Shown here: in pieces, positions 10,801 to 20,699 of the stretch
How positions within the stretch are numbered: position 1 is the stretch's first letter
How the letters are laid out: every line of letters starts with the position of its first letter
Made by a program: the position numbers and the translations under genes
Source of the DNA: Myxocyprinus asiaticus
Lineage: Eukaryota; Chordata; Actinopteri; Cypriniformes; Catostomidae
Length of the DNA stretch: 64,000 bases
Assembly (NCBI RefSeq): GCF_019703515.2
Contig: NC_059387.1
Location: 35,130,877-35,194,876 of the forward strand
Reading direction: 5' to 3'
The notes under the pieces: generated by a model
The model's database searches: none
The model's input: the letters and a program-made list of their open reading frames with translations, nothing else
Told to the model about the DNA's origin: nothing

Positions 10801-13742
10801 GTCACGATGATGGTGGAAACAGACGAGCAGTCTCCGAGCATCGAGTTCATACTCTACTACGTTAACCTGGCCTTCATCGTCATCTTCACCACTGAGTGCA
10901 TCATTAAAATCATCGCGCTGCGCTGCTACTTCTTCACCGTCAGCTGGAACATCTTTGACTTTGTGGTCGTGATCCTCTCCATTGTGGGTAAGCAGACAGT
11001 GATGTTTAATTCTACAATAATCTACAAATCAGTGTCTAAAACCATCTCAAACACAGCAAAACATTTTTTTTTAAATCAGTATTTTGTCTTGTTTTCCAGA
11101 CAATAATTTCTAAACATGCTGAAAACAAGTACATTTTACTTAAGAAGCAAAATGTACTTGATTTCAGAGAATATATCTTTATTTTTATCTTATGCAATGT
11201 TGGGGAAACCTGTTGGAAACAGTTATTTGAGCGGTTAAATTACACTTCAAGTTTATTTACAGTATATATTAGTCTTAAATATGCGCTTTTAATTTAATAA
11301 TATATTTATTTATAAAAATATAATTTTTAATAACCATATAAAAATGTTATAATTAAAAATAAATTCTTAATATGATTTAAATCAGTATAATGATTTTTTT
11401 TTTTTTTTTTTTTTTTTACTTAATTTTTTAACAGGTCTACTTCTAGCTTAACCAGTGGTGTGACTTTCAAAATTATATATTATATTAAATCATAAAAATA
11501 GATTAGCATTGAAGTGTCAAATATTTTAACATGAAGTTTAATGTTACAATAATCTGAAAATAGGTGTTTAAAAATATCTCAAACACTGCAAAAATCATTT
11601 TCTTAATCATTATTTTTGTCTGGTTTTCCAGTAAAAATATCCAAACATCCTTAGAAAAAGATACATTTATTTTAGAGACTAAAATACATTGATTTCAGAG
11701 AAAATAATAAAAAAATTATTTTCTAAAAAAATAATAATAACATGATTTTAAAATGACTGTTCTAATTTGGCAACTTAGTAATATAATATAATATAATATA
11801 ATATAATATACAGTATACTGTATTTAATATTTATGTTTCTGCATGAGCCCACCAAATCAGCAGCATTAAAATGTCGAATATGTCTTTATGTGAGATACAG
11901 TACAGCAGATTTACAGTGTGGCCTTACCTTGACATATCAAGGTCTATAGACATTTAGTGCAATCTCGTAGCACTTCGGTGACTTAAAAATGCCCAGCTGA
12001 TGGTTCAATGATAAAGCAGGGCAGTTTTCAGAGTAAATGCCCCATATGACCCTGATAAAAGAATAAATGGGGGTGTGGGGGGTGGAGTGGCCAGCACTGA
12101 GGAAGAGGAGATGGCTTTAGGTGAAGGTAATTTCAGCAATCAAGTCTTGTCAGCTCAGGTGATTGGCCAGTGATTGAGTTGAAAGCTTGGTTTTGTGTTC
12201 TGATCCCCTTCTGATGTCCATATTTCAAGAGGGTTAAAACCTTCAAAATAATTCAAGGATGGTCAGTAATTGTAATTGGGCATTTTGATTCTCCATGTAT
12301 GTTGTTTTTGCATTGACACTTAAAGAAATAGTTCACCCAAAAATGTCATTTACTCACCTAATGTTGTTCCGAACCCATATGACTTTCTTTCCGGGGGAGT
12401 AAATGAAGGATTTTTCATTTTGGGTGAACTAAACATAAAAATGTGATGTTGTCTTTTAACTAACTAGTGTCTCTCTCTTATTCCAGGTATTGTTCTTGCT
12501 GATATCATTGAGAAATATTTCGTGTCACCCACACTTTTCCGAGTCATTCGTCTGGCCCGAATAGGACGAATCCTTCGACTCATTCGAGGAGCCAAAGGAA
12601 TTAGAACGTTGCTCTTTGCCTTAATGATGTCGTTGCCTGCGTTGTTCAATATTGGCCTTCTGCTCTTCCTCGTCATGTTCATCTACGCCATTTTCGGCAT
12701 GGCCAACTTTGCCTACGTCAAGAAGCAAGGTGGCATCGATGACATGTTCAACTTCGAAACATTCGGTAACAGCATGATCTGTCTCTTCCAGATAACCACA
12801 TCGGCCGGCTGGGACAACCTGCTCAGCCCCATCCTAAATAATTCCCCAGAAGAGTGTGATGCAAATATACCCCACACAGGTACAAATGCCCGTGGTAACT
12901 GCGGCAATCCCTCGGTGGGCATCACCTTCTTTGTGACCTACATCATCATCTCGTTCCTCATTGTGGTCAACATGTACATTGCAATTATTCTGGAGAACTT
13001 CAGTGTGGCCACAGAGGAGAGCACAGAACCGTTGAGCGAGGACGATTTCGAAATGTTCTACGAGGTTTGGGAGAAGTTTGACCCAGAAGCCACGCAATTC
13101 ATAGAGTACTCCAAACTCTCGGACTTTGCCGACACACTCTCCGAGCCACTACGCATCGGGAAGCCCAACAAAATCAAACTCATTTCCATGGACCTGCCCA
13201 TGGTGAGCGGAGACAAGATCCACTGCTTGGACATCTTGTTCGCGTTCACCAAACGCGTTCTGGGCGAGTCTGGCGAAATGGACGCCCTGAAACAACAAAT
13301 GGAGGAGAAGTTCATGATGGCCAACCCGTCCAAGATCTCCTACGAGCCCATCACCACCACTCTCAGGCGTAAACAAGAGGAAGTGTCTGCTATCATGATA
13401 CAAAGAGCGTATAGAAGACATTTGATGAGGCAACAGTTGAGACAAGCCTCGTTACTTTACCGTCAGATCAACACGCCAGGATCTGCCAAAGACGACGATG
13501 ATGATGATGACAAAGACGGTAAGCCCGAAAATGAGGGACTTGTAGCACTGATGATAAAAGAGAACTATGGACCTGAAGCAGAGGTCTTGGAGACGCTGTC
13601 CGCTACGTCTTCGCCGCCATCGTACGACAGTGTAACGAGAGTGACTACTGAGCTTTTTCAAGCTCTAATCCCAGAATCCAGGAACTCGGACCTGAGCGAA
13701 ACTTTTCCAATGCCCGACAGAGATAGCGAGACGTTTCTGTGA
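4590..13742 (+). CDS. scn5la: Voltage-gated sodium channel alpha subunit, last six coding exons (gene model; partial at 5')
   Basis: Exons join 4590-4862, 8455-8508, 10178-10315, 10433-10537, 10717-10987 and 12487-13742; all phases agree and no stop interrupts them. The product is the pore-forming subunit of a plasma-membrane sodium channel that drives action potentials. Visible parts are domain III S5 and pore, domain III S6, the III-IV linker with IFM, domain IV S1-S6, and a cytoplasmic tail with EF-hand-like and IQ motifs. The pore has Lys in domain III (TFKGW) and Ala in domain IV (TSAGW), as in the DEKA filter. The tail has PPSYDSV, a Nedd4-type PY motif, and ends SETFL, a possible class I PDZ ligand; Nav1.5 likewise ends in a PDZ ligand. 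Neighbouring exog supports a scn5a-type identity. The choice between scn5laa and scn5lab is not settled. Domains I, II and III S1-S4 lie outside the window. Confidence 0.95.
5000..5410. repeat. Intronic duplicated block, copy A
   Basis: This stretch, including AAGTGACTAGATAAGGATGC, aligns by eye with 5895-5920 plus 7039-7420. The best part is about 85 bp at 5105-5190 against 7124-7208. The second copy is split by the TTAA-flanked element at 5925-7034, so the duplication predates that insertion. Confidence 0.7.
5430..5600. repeat. Dispersed repeat shared with 37740-37860
   Basis: The stretch AAGTCCCGCCTTACAGGTAA and its surroundings (about 5535-5576) occurs in reverse complement at about 37771-37815. 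This marks a dispersed repeat of unknown class; no coding motif is seen. Confidence 0.55.
5925..7034. mobile_element. piggyBac-like non-autonomous element (TTAA target)
   Basis: The ends are CCCTTGTGCG and its inverted counterpart CACACAAGGG. Exact TTAA copies flank it at 5921-5924 and 7035-7038, and CCC-starting termini beside TTAA are typical of piggyBac. Sequence on both sides joins cleanly when aligned to copy A at 5000-5410, which confirms the insertion boundaries. The interior has a roughly 170-bp tandem repeat (about 5950-6115 and 6340-6520) and a CA-rich run at 6536-6603. No transposase is present. Confidence 0.7.
7470..7592 (+). pseudogene. Relic copy of the sodium channel domain III pore exon
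   Basis: The 3' third of exon 4590-4862 and the start of its intron recur here. In frame the sequence reads [22 protein letters not shown] residues up to a donor-like GTTAAG at 7560-7565. The matching GAGY of the true exon is changed to GVVY and ALLQV to MLPQA, and the S5-coding part is absent. There is no acceptor in a usable place (a GA repeat lies at 7443-7461). I read it as a decayed partial exon duplication. A spliced alternative exon is possible but unlikely. Confidence 0.7.
7593..8454. other. Intron sequence, nothing recognised
   Basis: Intron upstream of the 54-nt exon. Mixed composition, no repeat family or exon recognised. It ends in a polypyrimidine tract and AAG acceptor at 8452-8454. 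Confidence 0.5.
8455..8508 (+). CDS. scn5la: Sodium channel exon: domain III selectivity-filter loop (equivalent to SCN5A exon 24)
   Basis: This 54-nt exon encodes [18 protein letters not shown]. The Lys in TFKGW is the domain III filter residue of the DEKA ring, which makes the pore sodium-selective. It follows an AAG acceptor and ends before donor GTAAGT. Phase is 0 on both sides. Confidence 0.95.
8612..8715. repeat. Dispersed repeat shared with 44700-44815
   Basis: The stretch includes CTAACAATGTCCAACAGTGT and aligns by eye with 44700-44815, next to a Tc1 transposase remnant. It is probably a terminal piece of the same transposon family. Confidence 0.5.
8860..9090. repeat. Dispersed repeat shared with 51985-52200
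   Basis: Both copies share TTTTCATAGTTTAATA, a following TGAAGGTCTGG-like block and end in GAGACCTTCA. Each abuts a SINE copy of the same family, here at 9101 and there ending near 51985. The class is unknown. Confidence 0.5.
9101..9443 (-). mobile_element. tRNA-derived SINE, minus strand, head missing
   Basis: Read on the minus strand it shows the family body (AAATTAGCCCGGTTGCTAGG, ACCTCCTCGTGGT, CCACCCGGATTGAGGC) and ends GGGCATTCCAGATTGGGGAG. The tRNA-like head with A and B boxes is missing beyond 9443. The next copy starts 120 bp away in the opposite orientation. Confidence 0.8.
9563..9990 (+). mobile_element. tRNA-derived SINE, full length with target duplications
   Basis: The head GGGCCTGGGTAGCTCA carries a pol III A box. 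GAGTTTGAATCCAGG is the matching B box. The body and A-tail follow. Perfect 17-bp target duplications AAGAAACCTGTTTGAAA lie at 9546-9562 and 9991-10007. The overall form (tRNA-like head, unrelated body, A-tail) is that of a SINE moved by a LINE. It lies in the intron before the domain III S6 exon. Confidence 0.9.
10178..10315 (+). CDS. scn5la: Sodium channel exon: domain III S6 (equivalent to SCN5A exon 25)
   Basis: This 46-codon exon opens [17 protein letters not shown] and carries the S6 helix ([20 protein letters not shown]) and the DNFNQQKRK start of the III-IV linker. It follows a CAG acceptor. Its donor is ATAAGT and not a GT, which marks an AT-AC intron. The unspliced frame would stop soon after. 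Confidence 0.95.
10316..10432 (+). other. AT-AC intron of 117 bp in the III-IV linker
   Basis: The intron begins ATAAGTATTAG after the AAG codon and ends CTCTATAC before TTAGGTGGACAG. With these ends the protein reads QQKRK then LGGQDIFMT, as in other vertebrate channels. The donor is like a U2 site with A for G, not the U12 consensus ATATCC. From memory, SCN5A intron 25 and SCN4A intron 21 are such AT-AC type II introns. Confidence 0.9.
10433..10537 (+). CDS. scn5la: Sodium channel exon: III-IV linker with IFM inactivation gate (equivalent to SCN5A exon 26)
   Basis: This 35-codon exon encodes [20 protein letters not shown] and on to PIPRPP. The IFM triplet is the fast-inactivation particle that blocks the channel from the inside. 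The start was chosen at TTA after the AC intron end; the donor is GTGAGT. Confidence 0.95.
10717..10987 (+). CDS. scn5la: Sodium channel exon: domain IV S1-S3 (equivalent to SCN5A exon 27)
   Basis: This 271-nt exon starts [14 protein letters not shown] and contains S1 ([18 protein letters not shown]), S2 ([19 protein letters not shown]) and S3 ([14 protein letters not shown]). It ends in a split Gly codon before donor GTAAGC. The following intron (10988-12486) contains several repeats. Confidence 0.95.
10988..12486. other. Last coding intron of the channel, repeat-bearing
   Basis: Two stretches near 11050-11165 and 11580-11700 resemble each other and the MITE at 19107 (TTTTTGTCTGGTTTTCCAGT). 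There is a poly(T) tract at 11393-11417, an (ATAAT)n run at 11776-11812, and a block at 12318-12432 starting AATAGTTCACCCAAAAATG with an inverted match, a common cyprinid MITE form. No other exon is seen. Confidence 0.6.
12318..12432. repeat. Short foldback MITE (AGTTCACCCAAAAATG type)
   Basis: The left end TAGTTCACCCAAAAATG is mirrored on the right by TTCATTTTGGGTGAACTA. Similar pieces occur at 41735-41795, 53735-53760, 54125-54160 and 54410-54622. It lies just upstream of the last channel exon. Confidence 0.65.
12487..13742 (+). CDS. scn5la: Sodium channel last exon: domain IV S4-S6 and C-terminal tail (equivalent to SCN5A exon 28)
   Basis: The 418 codons including the TGA stop run on from a split Gly. 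S4 ([20 protein letters not shown]) carries the charged residues every third position. S5, the filter loop TTSAGW with its Ala, and S6 ([20 protein letters not shown]) follow. The tail has an EF-hand-like region ([20 protein letters not shown]), an IQ calmodulin-binding motif ([16 protein letters not shown]), a run of seven Asp, the PY motif PPSYDSV and the end SETFL. No break is seen, so this copy looks functional. Confidence 0.96.
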
Positions 13743-15250
13743 CGGATGAAACGCTCTCGGACACAATTTGTGTTGGACATCTTTTCCTTTTGTTTACCGA
13801 ATGTAACATACTGCAAATGACACAAAATCATACATGTGGTTGTGCGCCAAGGCTTTTTGTAGGAAAAAAAAAAAAAAAAAAACATTTCTCTTATTGTTCA
13901 CGATTTGTTTGAATATACAAGGGGAAAGTGTCACAGACATGCTCTCTAACCATGCACACGACAATATTCACAGTTTGAATGCATGAACGAGATTAGTAGA
14001 GGTTACTGCAGTTAGATCAAGGATGTAATCATTATACATAAGATTGAAAGACACGCAGTTCATCGGCAAGTCTGCGTGACCGCGAGTTCATTGAAGGTCT
14101 TAAAATGGTGTGATTCCTTTTATCGATTACCTAGAGAAAAATAGAAGTACAATCCTTGCAGTACATCCATGTAATTGTTATCAGTCCATCATAGATTTAT
14201 AATTCACGCAATTTTTGAAAGCATGATGATTACCTCTTTCTAATTTGTGTCGCTAGCGATGAAAAGGCAGCAAAAATGATGCAGTAATATTTGACACTTC
14301 AACATTACGTTTTAGTTGGGGTATTTGCAATTTCTGTTTGCTCACAATGGTTTTTTGGGGGGGGGGTTTCTTGTTTCAGCCGATTTCTTGTTTGTGAAAA
14401 GTGTCATTACAAGGTGCAAATTATCAAGACTAGTAAAAGACAATCAAACATGCACCAGAAATGGTCACTCAGCTTAAACCTTGTCTTTACTAACTTCTAG
14501 CGAAAGATTGCACATGCTTATTTTCAAATGATCAATATTGCTACACATTTGTTTCTATTTTGAATTATTTATTTTGCATGTTGTAACTGCATGGTATGGA
14601 GGGGTAACAAGTTCTGAAAATTGTTTTGCACACTATACGTTCAGCAATAATTTGCTACATTTAGGTATAAGTGACGATTACGATATTTATTGGAATTCAA
14701 AATGTGTCAAAGTTTCTACTGTAACGGCCTCCAGCTGTAACTGTGGCTTATATTACTAGTGATGAATAGCACATGTGTTTTTTCTATCTCAAACTCACAT
14801 TAGGAGATCAGTCCGCTTGAACGCGGGTTGGCAGGTTTGGTGAAGGGCTGTTTTATGTAGCAATAGATCCCAAGTGTGCCTGCTAGAACTAAAATCCTGT
14901 GTTTATAATTCATTCATCTTTTGTAAATCAGTGCAACACTCTCCTCACCTTAAATGGCATCAAACTGAAAGCGTTCCATTGGGATGTTTATTAGAGTTTA
15001 TGAGTGTTTATGTGATAACATTGTTCTGCTACATCCCTCGTGGAAATGAACCGTGGTTTTGGCATGGTGATTATAGATTCTGTCAAAATAACAATTACTA
15101 GCGTTATGTTTACAGCAAAACAATAGTAAACATTCATAAGGGATATTCACACCTTTGTAAAGGGAACCTCCACTTACATCAGAAGACAAAATAACTAGAT
15201 TATGAAAGTTTCTTATAATGATTGAAGAAGATTTCTAATGAAAATTGTTC
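13743..15250 (+). other. Probable proximal 3' UTR of the sodium channel
   Basis: Directly downstream of the channel stop, this stretch is largely free of recognised repeats except a poly(A) run at 13863-13880 and a G run near 14356. I see no AATAAA in it, so if it is UTR the transcript must run further. Short open frames in it carry no motif. Confidence 0.45.
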
Positions 15251-15298
15251 GTAACACTTTACAATAAGGTTCTATACATTGACGTTAACATTAGTTAA

Positions 15299-16207
15299 AG
15301 GAATATTCCGGGTTCAGTACAAGTTCAGCTCAATCGACAGCATTTGTGGCGTAATGTTGATTACCACAAAAAGTAATTTCGACTCGTCCCTCCTTTTCTT
15401 TAAAAAAAAAAAAGCACAAATCGGGGGCCTGGGTATCTCAGCGAGTAAAGACGCTGACTATCACACCTGGAGTCGTGAGTTTGAATCCAGGGGTGTTGAG
15501 TGACTCCAACCAGGTCTCCTAAGCAACCAAATTGGCCCAGTTGCTAGGGAGGGTAGAGTCACATGGGGTAACCTCCTCGTGGTCACTATAATGTGGTTCT
15601 CGCTCTCAATGGGGCGTGTGGCGAGATGTGCGTGGATGCCGCGGAGAGTAGCGTGAAGCCTCCACGTGCTCAACAAGCCACGTGATAAGGCAACTGAGAT
15701 TCGTCCTCCGCCACCCGGATTGAGGCGAGTCACTACGCCACCACGAGGACTTAGAGCGCATTGGGAATTGGGCATTCCAGATTGGGGAGAAAAAAAAAAA
15801 AAAGCACAAATGTGTGTTCCAGTGAGACACTTACAATGGAAGTCAGTGGGGCCAATCTGTAAACGTTAAAATACTCACTGTTTCAAAAGTATAGACACAA
15901 GACATAATATGCGTGAACGACCGTAAAAACGACAATTTTAAACAACTTTATAGCTCAAATAATACGCAAGTTTTAACAAAAATGAATGCAAGTGCTTTAA
16001 TAAAATTATAAACTTCACATTTCTGCCTTTAATCCCTCCAAAAATTGGCCCCATTGACTTCCATTGTAAGTGTCTCGCTGGAACACAGATTTGTGCTTTT
16101 TTTTAAAGAAAACGAGGGACGAGTCAAAATTAATTTTTGTGGTTATCAACATTATGCCACAAATGCTGTCGATTGAGCTGAACTTGTATTGAACCCGGAA
16201 TATTCCT
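15299..16207. mobile_element. TTAA-flanked MITE with long inverted repeats, middle layer of the nest
   Basis: The ends are AGGAATATTCCGGGTTCA and its inverse, flanked by TTAA at 15295-15298 and 16208-16211. The inverted arms extend well over 100 bp (GTGTCTCRCTGGAACACA-like sequence recurs inverted inside). TTAA duplication suggests piggyBac or Kolobok mobilisation; the AGG start would fit Kolobok. Related pieces lie near 18385-18520, 29565-29695 and 59186-59698. Confidence 0.75.
15422..15802 (+). mobile_element. tRNA-derived SINE nested inside the MITE
   Basis: The head GGGCCTGGGTATCTCAGC (A box) and GAGTTTGAATCCAGG (B box) are present, followed by the family body with a gap near the CACGTGATAAG region. 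The target duplication AAAGCACAAAT lies at the left end (to 15421) and at 15801-15811. It is the youngest layer of the nest. Confidence 0.88.
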
Positions 16208-16547
16208 TTAATGCATTAGGTATCATAAACCAACAATAAACAATATGTTAATCATGATTAGTACATTTATAAATACATAATTATTTCTTGTTACTTCATG
16301 TTAGAATAATAAATACTGTAAAAATATTGTTCATTGTTAATTTGTGTTTACTATTGCATTAACTGATGTTAACATTGATGATAACAATTTTCTTGTAAAA
16401 GTTTATATTTTAAACTTATATAAACCATAGCTACACTATTTTAGCAGAAACTATGATTACCATAGTAATTTTTCAGGAATCTCTGGAAAGTCCAATTTGA
16501 TATCTGTTTTGTCAAATGTGATGCAAGCAAATATCGTTAGCATTTAT

Positions 16548-16990
16548 TTATTTTTTTATTTTATCCCCTTTTCTCCCAATTTGGAATGCCCAATTCCCAC
16601 TACTTACTAGGTCCTCATGGTGGCGCGGTTACTCACCTCAATCCGGGTGGCGGAGGACAAGTCTCAGTTGCCTCCGCTTCCGAGACCGTCAATCCGCGCA
16701 TCTTATCACGTGACTCGTTGTGCATGACACCGCGGAGACTCACAGCATGTGGAGGCTCATGCTACTCTCCACGATCCACGCACAACTTACCACACGCCCC
16801 ATTGAGAGCGAGAACTGCTAATCACGACCACGAGGAGGTTACCCCATGTGACTCTACCCTCCCTAGCAACCGGGCCAATTTGGTTGCTTAGGAGACCTGG
16901 CTGGAGTCACTCAGCACGCCTTGGATTCAAACTCGTGACTCCAAGGGTGTTAGTCATCGTCAGTCCTCGCTGAGCTACCCAGGCCCCCGA
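16548..16990 (-). mobile_element. tRNA-derived SINE, minus strand, variant subfamily
   Basis: The target duplication TAGCATTTAT is at 16538-16547 and 16993-17002. Its 3' end differs from most copies: CACTACTTACTAGGTCCTC replaces CAATGCGCTCTAAGTCCTC, and the tail reads CCTTTTCTCCCAATTTGG. The copy at 25453 shares these changes, which defines a subfamily. Confidence 0.85.
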
Positions 16991-17002
16991 TATAGCATTT
17001 AT

Positions 17003-19065
17003 GAAAAATAAGAGCATTAGATAATGTTAAAAACTCCAAATATTTAATAACAACATGACTGCACATCTAAAAGCGAAGTTTGTGTTTCATTGAGTTTAAA
17101 ACCCTGTTTTGTCGAATGACAGAATCAAGGATCGGAAATCCATGTGAATCCATTTTCCTGAATTCAGACGTATGTGTGATGATACTGCTTGCATAACTTT
17201 TAAAGACGAACGTTATGGACCTTAGTGAGGGTGCATGCCAGGTTTAATTTGACATGAATGAAAATGAAGGTGTGAGGGTAAGAACTACAGTTCGTTCAAC
17301 ATATCAAACTGTCTTCGTAAACCGATGGCGATTTATGATTGCAACTAAAATATGGCCTGTCTAAAGGTTTTAACAGAATCATACATTTAAAGGTAAATTA
17401 TACTAAATTCATGATGGATATTATAGCATATTTGTTTTTATGAAATGGGGTGCATCTGTAAACATGCTGTGGTCCACTATGAAGTCAAACAACAGTTAAA
17501 GTCAACATGAAAGCAAAACTGACCCTATTTACTTTCTTAATACACGTTTGTGGTCTTATTGTGAAAGACTCATTAGTGCATGTAATGACTTACTCTGCCT
17601 CTCTCCTTGTCTGCTGACGCCATTAAGCCCTCTTATTTTCAACCACCTGTCACTTAAAGACACTTTACACCATGCAATCAATTGCTGATGGGATGAATCT
17701 GTTTTTTAGTTTCTTAGAATATCTCGTTTCACTCAGAAATATGTCAAATAACGCTGTTTCATGTTGACCTTAAAGATATAAAGAGAATGATGAAAGGGGT
17801 ATTTCTTCACATAATGAGCAGCATCTGGCACATGTGTAATGACCTGCCTTTGGTCAAATTGTTTTTGCACAGGAGAGAGCCATACAATCCGCTGAGAAGG
17901 TTCGAGCTTTAGTTGCGCGTTAGCCTTTAGCGTGTGTGTGTGTGTGTGTGTGCGCCCATACTTCATGCCATGCAGTGGTGTTTTTCCGTTGCGAGGGGTA
18001 GCGGCCGGGCCTTTGTTTAGTTTCTTGATGTGATACTTTCAGATGGCTCCTTCGCCATGGAAGCGGAGCAGATTTGTTTTGACGTTCAGACAGGGGATAC
18101 GTGGAGCGCTCCATAGCACACTTCTCTCTCATCATCGAACAAAGCCAAAGAGTCTTTTCTGATTAATGCAGACAGAGTCGTGACATGTAAAACAACAATT
18201 ATGCTCAGAATGAAGCATGGGGAAGCTCTGCTCCAACACCTAGTGAGCTGTCTTGCTGTCTACTGTCTACATAGGCAGCTACCTTCTAAGGCAACATCCT
18301 GTTTAGAATGTTCAACCGATTCAGAACGCTCCACAAAGGCAGCTAACACCATGACACCCTAATAAGCATAAAAATACACAAAAATCTGCGTTCCAGTGAG
18401 ACACAATTTTTGGAGGGTTTAAAAGCAGAAATGTGAAGCTTACATTTCTCACGCTTGTTTCATTGAGTTTAAAACACAGTTTTGTCGAATGAGAATTGAA
18501 ATGTAAATCGGTGTCTAAGGCTACACTGCATGCGTCCTTTGCAGCGAACAAAGAATGAGCAATGGGAAATCGTTATAGTTCATACAACACCAAAAACATT
18601 GATTAAAGAAATAGTTCAATATATTTGTAAATCGACTATTTGACTCAATATTTGTTCATGCAAAGCATTAAATAAGCATAAATAATTTGCATGTTTATTC
18701 AGGTATCATGGTGTTAGCTTAGCAGCAGCTAACATTAGACTATATCAACAGTGAGAGTTTGGCCGTAAGAAGCTTTCTTACATGGCAGTATATTATGCTA
18801 TCTACCTTTTTGGAAGCGCACCCATGATGCTTTGAAATGCTGCCTGGGTAGGCTGCTCACTAAGGTTTTGGAACAGAGTTAGAGTTTAGATACATGCAAG
18901 CATCTAGCTTTAATGAGTCATTTTTGTTGTCTCAGAAAAAGAAATGATGAAAAAATGGCAAATGCACAAAATTTCAACTCTTTAAATGTAAAAATGTATA
19001 TGAAAAAATAAACATTTATATAAAAATGTTTCTCAATTTTATTTTTTATTGTATATTTTTTTTTG
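17003..19065. other. Stretch without a recognised gene
   Basis: Contents seen: a (GT)n run at 17934-17952, a piece of the TTAA MITE at about 18385-18445, and a short duplication (GTTTCATTGAGTTTAAAACAC form) at about 17090-17130 and 18455-18495. Open frames have no motif. Confidence 0.45.
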
Positions 19066-19108
19066 GTGTATAGGGCTCTCATATATATATATAGGAGAGC
19101 CCTATACA
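19066..19108. repeat. Perfect 15-bp palindromic stem with AT loop
   Basis: GTGTATAGGGCTCTC at 19066-19080 is the exact reverse complement of 19094-19108, separated by 13 bases of TA repeat. The right arm overlaps the first bases of the MITE that starts at 19107. Confidence 0.8.
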
Positions 19109-20695
19109 CTGCAAAAAAATAAATAAAAATAATAATAATTTTTGTCTTATTTCCTAGTAAAAAATATAGAAACATTTTATAAACAAGGAAAAAAAATAGC
19201 GAGATATTACATCTCGTTTTCAAATAAATTGACAAAATTTAGTGAGGTTTATGCTTAAAACAAGAAAACAAATATTTGCCAATGGTATAAGAAAAATAAA
19301 CTTGTTTTCCCCATTTTTCTAACCCCATTGGCAAGGAGGTGTTTTTTTCTTGTTTGAAGCATACACGTTACTACATTTTGTTTGATATCTCTGAAAACAA
19401 GACAAAGTAGCTCCTCAAGTACACTGGCTGCCAAAGGTTTGGAATAATGTACAGATTTTGCTCTTATGGAAATAAATTGGTACTTTTATTCACCAAAGTG
19501 GCATTCAGCTGATCACAATGTATAGTCAGGACATTAATAATGTGAAAAATTACTATTACAATTTGAAAAAAATAAAAATGTTCAGAACTTCTTAAACTAC
19601 TTCAAAGAGTTCTCATGAAAAATCCTCCACGTGCAGCAATGACAGCTTTACAGATCCTTGTTATTCTAGCTGTCAGTTTGTCCAGATACTCAGGTGACAT
19701 TTCACCCCACACTTCCTGTAGCACATAGATGTGTCTGTCTTGTCGGGCACTTCTCACGCACCTTACAGTCTAGATGATCCCACAAAAGCTCAATGGGGTT
19801 AACATCCATAATACTCTTTTCCAATTATCTGTTGTCCAATGTCTGTGTTTCTTTGCCCACTCTAACCTTTTCTTTTTGTTTTTCTGTTTCAAAAGTGGCT
19901 TTTTCTTTGCAATTCTTCCCATAAGGCCTGCACCCCTGAGTCTTCTCTTTACTGTTGTACATGAAACTGGTGTTTAGCGAGTAGAATTCAATGAAGCTGT
20001 CAGCTGAGGACATGTGAGGCGTCTATTTCTCAAACTAGAGACTCTGATGTACTTATCCTCTTGTTTAGTTGTACATCTGGTCTTCCACATCTCTTTCTGT
20101 CCTTGTTAGAGCCAGTTGTCCTTTGTCTTTGAAGACTGTAGTGCACACCTTTGAAATCTTTCAAAGCATTGTAGAGCCTTCATTCCTCAAAACAATGATT
20201 GACTGATGAGTTTCTAGAGAAAGCTGTTTCTTTTTTGCCATTTTTGACCTAATATTGACCTTAAGACATGCCAGTCTATTGCATACTGTGGCAACTCAAA
20301 AACAAACACAAAGACAATGTTAAGCTTCATTTAATGAACCAAATATCTCTCAACTGTGTTTGATATAATGGCAAGTGATTTTCTAGTACCAAATGATCAA
20401 TTTATCATGATTACTCAAGGATAAGGTGTTGGAGTGATGGCTGCTGTCTAGATTTGATCAAAAATGACTTTTTTCAAATAGTGATGGTGCTGTTTTTTAC
20501 ATCAGTAATGTCCTGACTATACTTTGTGATCAGTTGAATGCCACTTTGGTGAATTAAAGTACCAATTTCCTTCCAAAACAGCAAAATCTGTTCATTATTC
20601 CAAACTTTTGTCCGCCAGTGTAAATGTATCTGGTTTTAAAATGTTTAGATATTTTTACTGGAAAACAAGACAAAAATATAAATGTTTTTGCAGTG
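19107..20695. mobile_element. CACTGCAAAAA-ended MITE interrupted by a Tc1
   Basis: The left end CACTGCAAAAAAATAAAT with TTTTTGTCTTATTTCCTAGT is mirrored on the right by AAAACAAGACAAAAATATAA and TGTTTTTGCAGTG ending at 20695. The Tc1 copy at 19428-20625 sits inside. Similar half-elements occur at about 11050, 11583 and 20810-21030. Confidence 0.65.
19428..20625 (-). mobile_element. Decayed Tc1-type element, transposase on the minus strand
   Basis: The termini are ACACTGGCTGCCAAAGGTTT at the left and its diverged inverse CAAACTTTTGTCCGCCAGTG at the right, each next to TA. On the minus strand, near 19800-19640, the reading NPIELLWDHLDCKV carries the catalytic Glu, and AARGG resembles a Tc1 C-terminus. 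Stops and frameshifts interrupt the rest. It lies within the MITE 19107-20695. Confidence 0.8.
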
Positions 20696-20699
20696 CAGA

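Larger units (their letters stand above)
15251..16395. mobile_element. Angel-like MITE, split by a nested MITE and SINE
   Basis: The left part GTAACACTTTACAATAAGGT up to ATTAGTTAA and the right part TTAATGCATTAGGTATC onward rejoin into one element if 15299-16207 and one TTAA are removed. The right part ends near CTGATGTTAACATTGATG at about 16380-16395. It is the outermost layer of a three-level nest. Confidence 0.65.

Noticed and set aside
12464..13661. Minus-strand frames opposite the last channel exon
   Set aside because: Shadows of the strongly coding plus strand; no independent motif.
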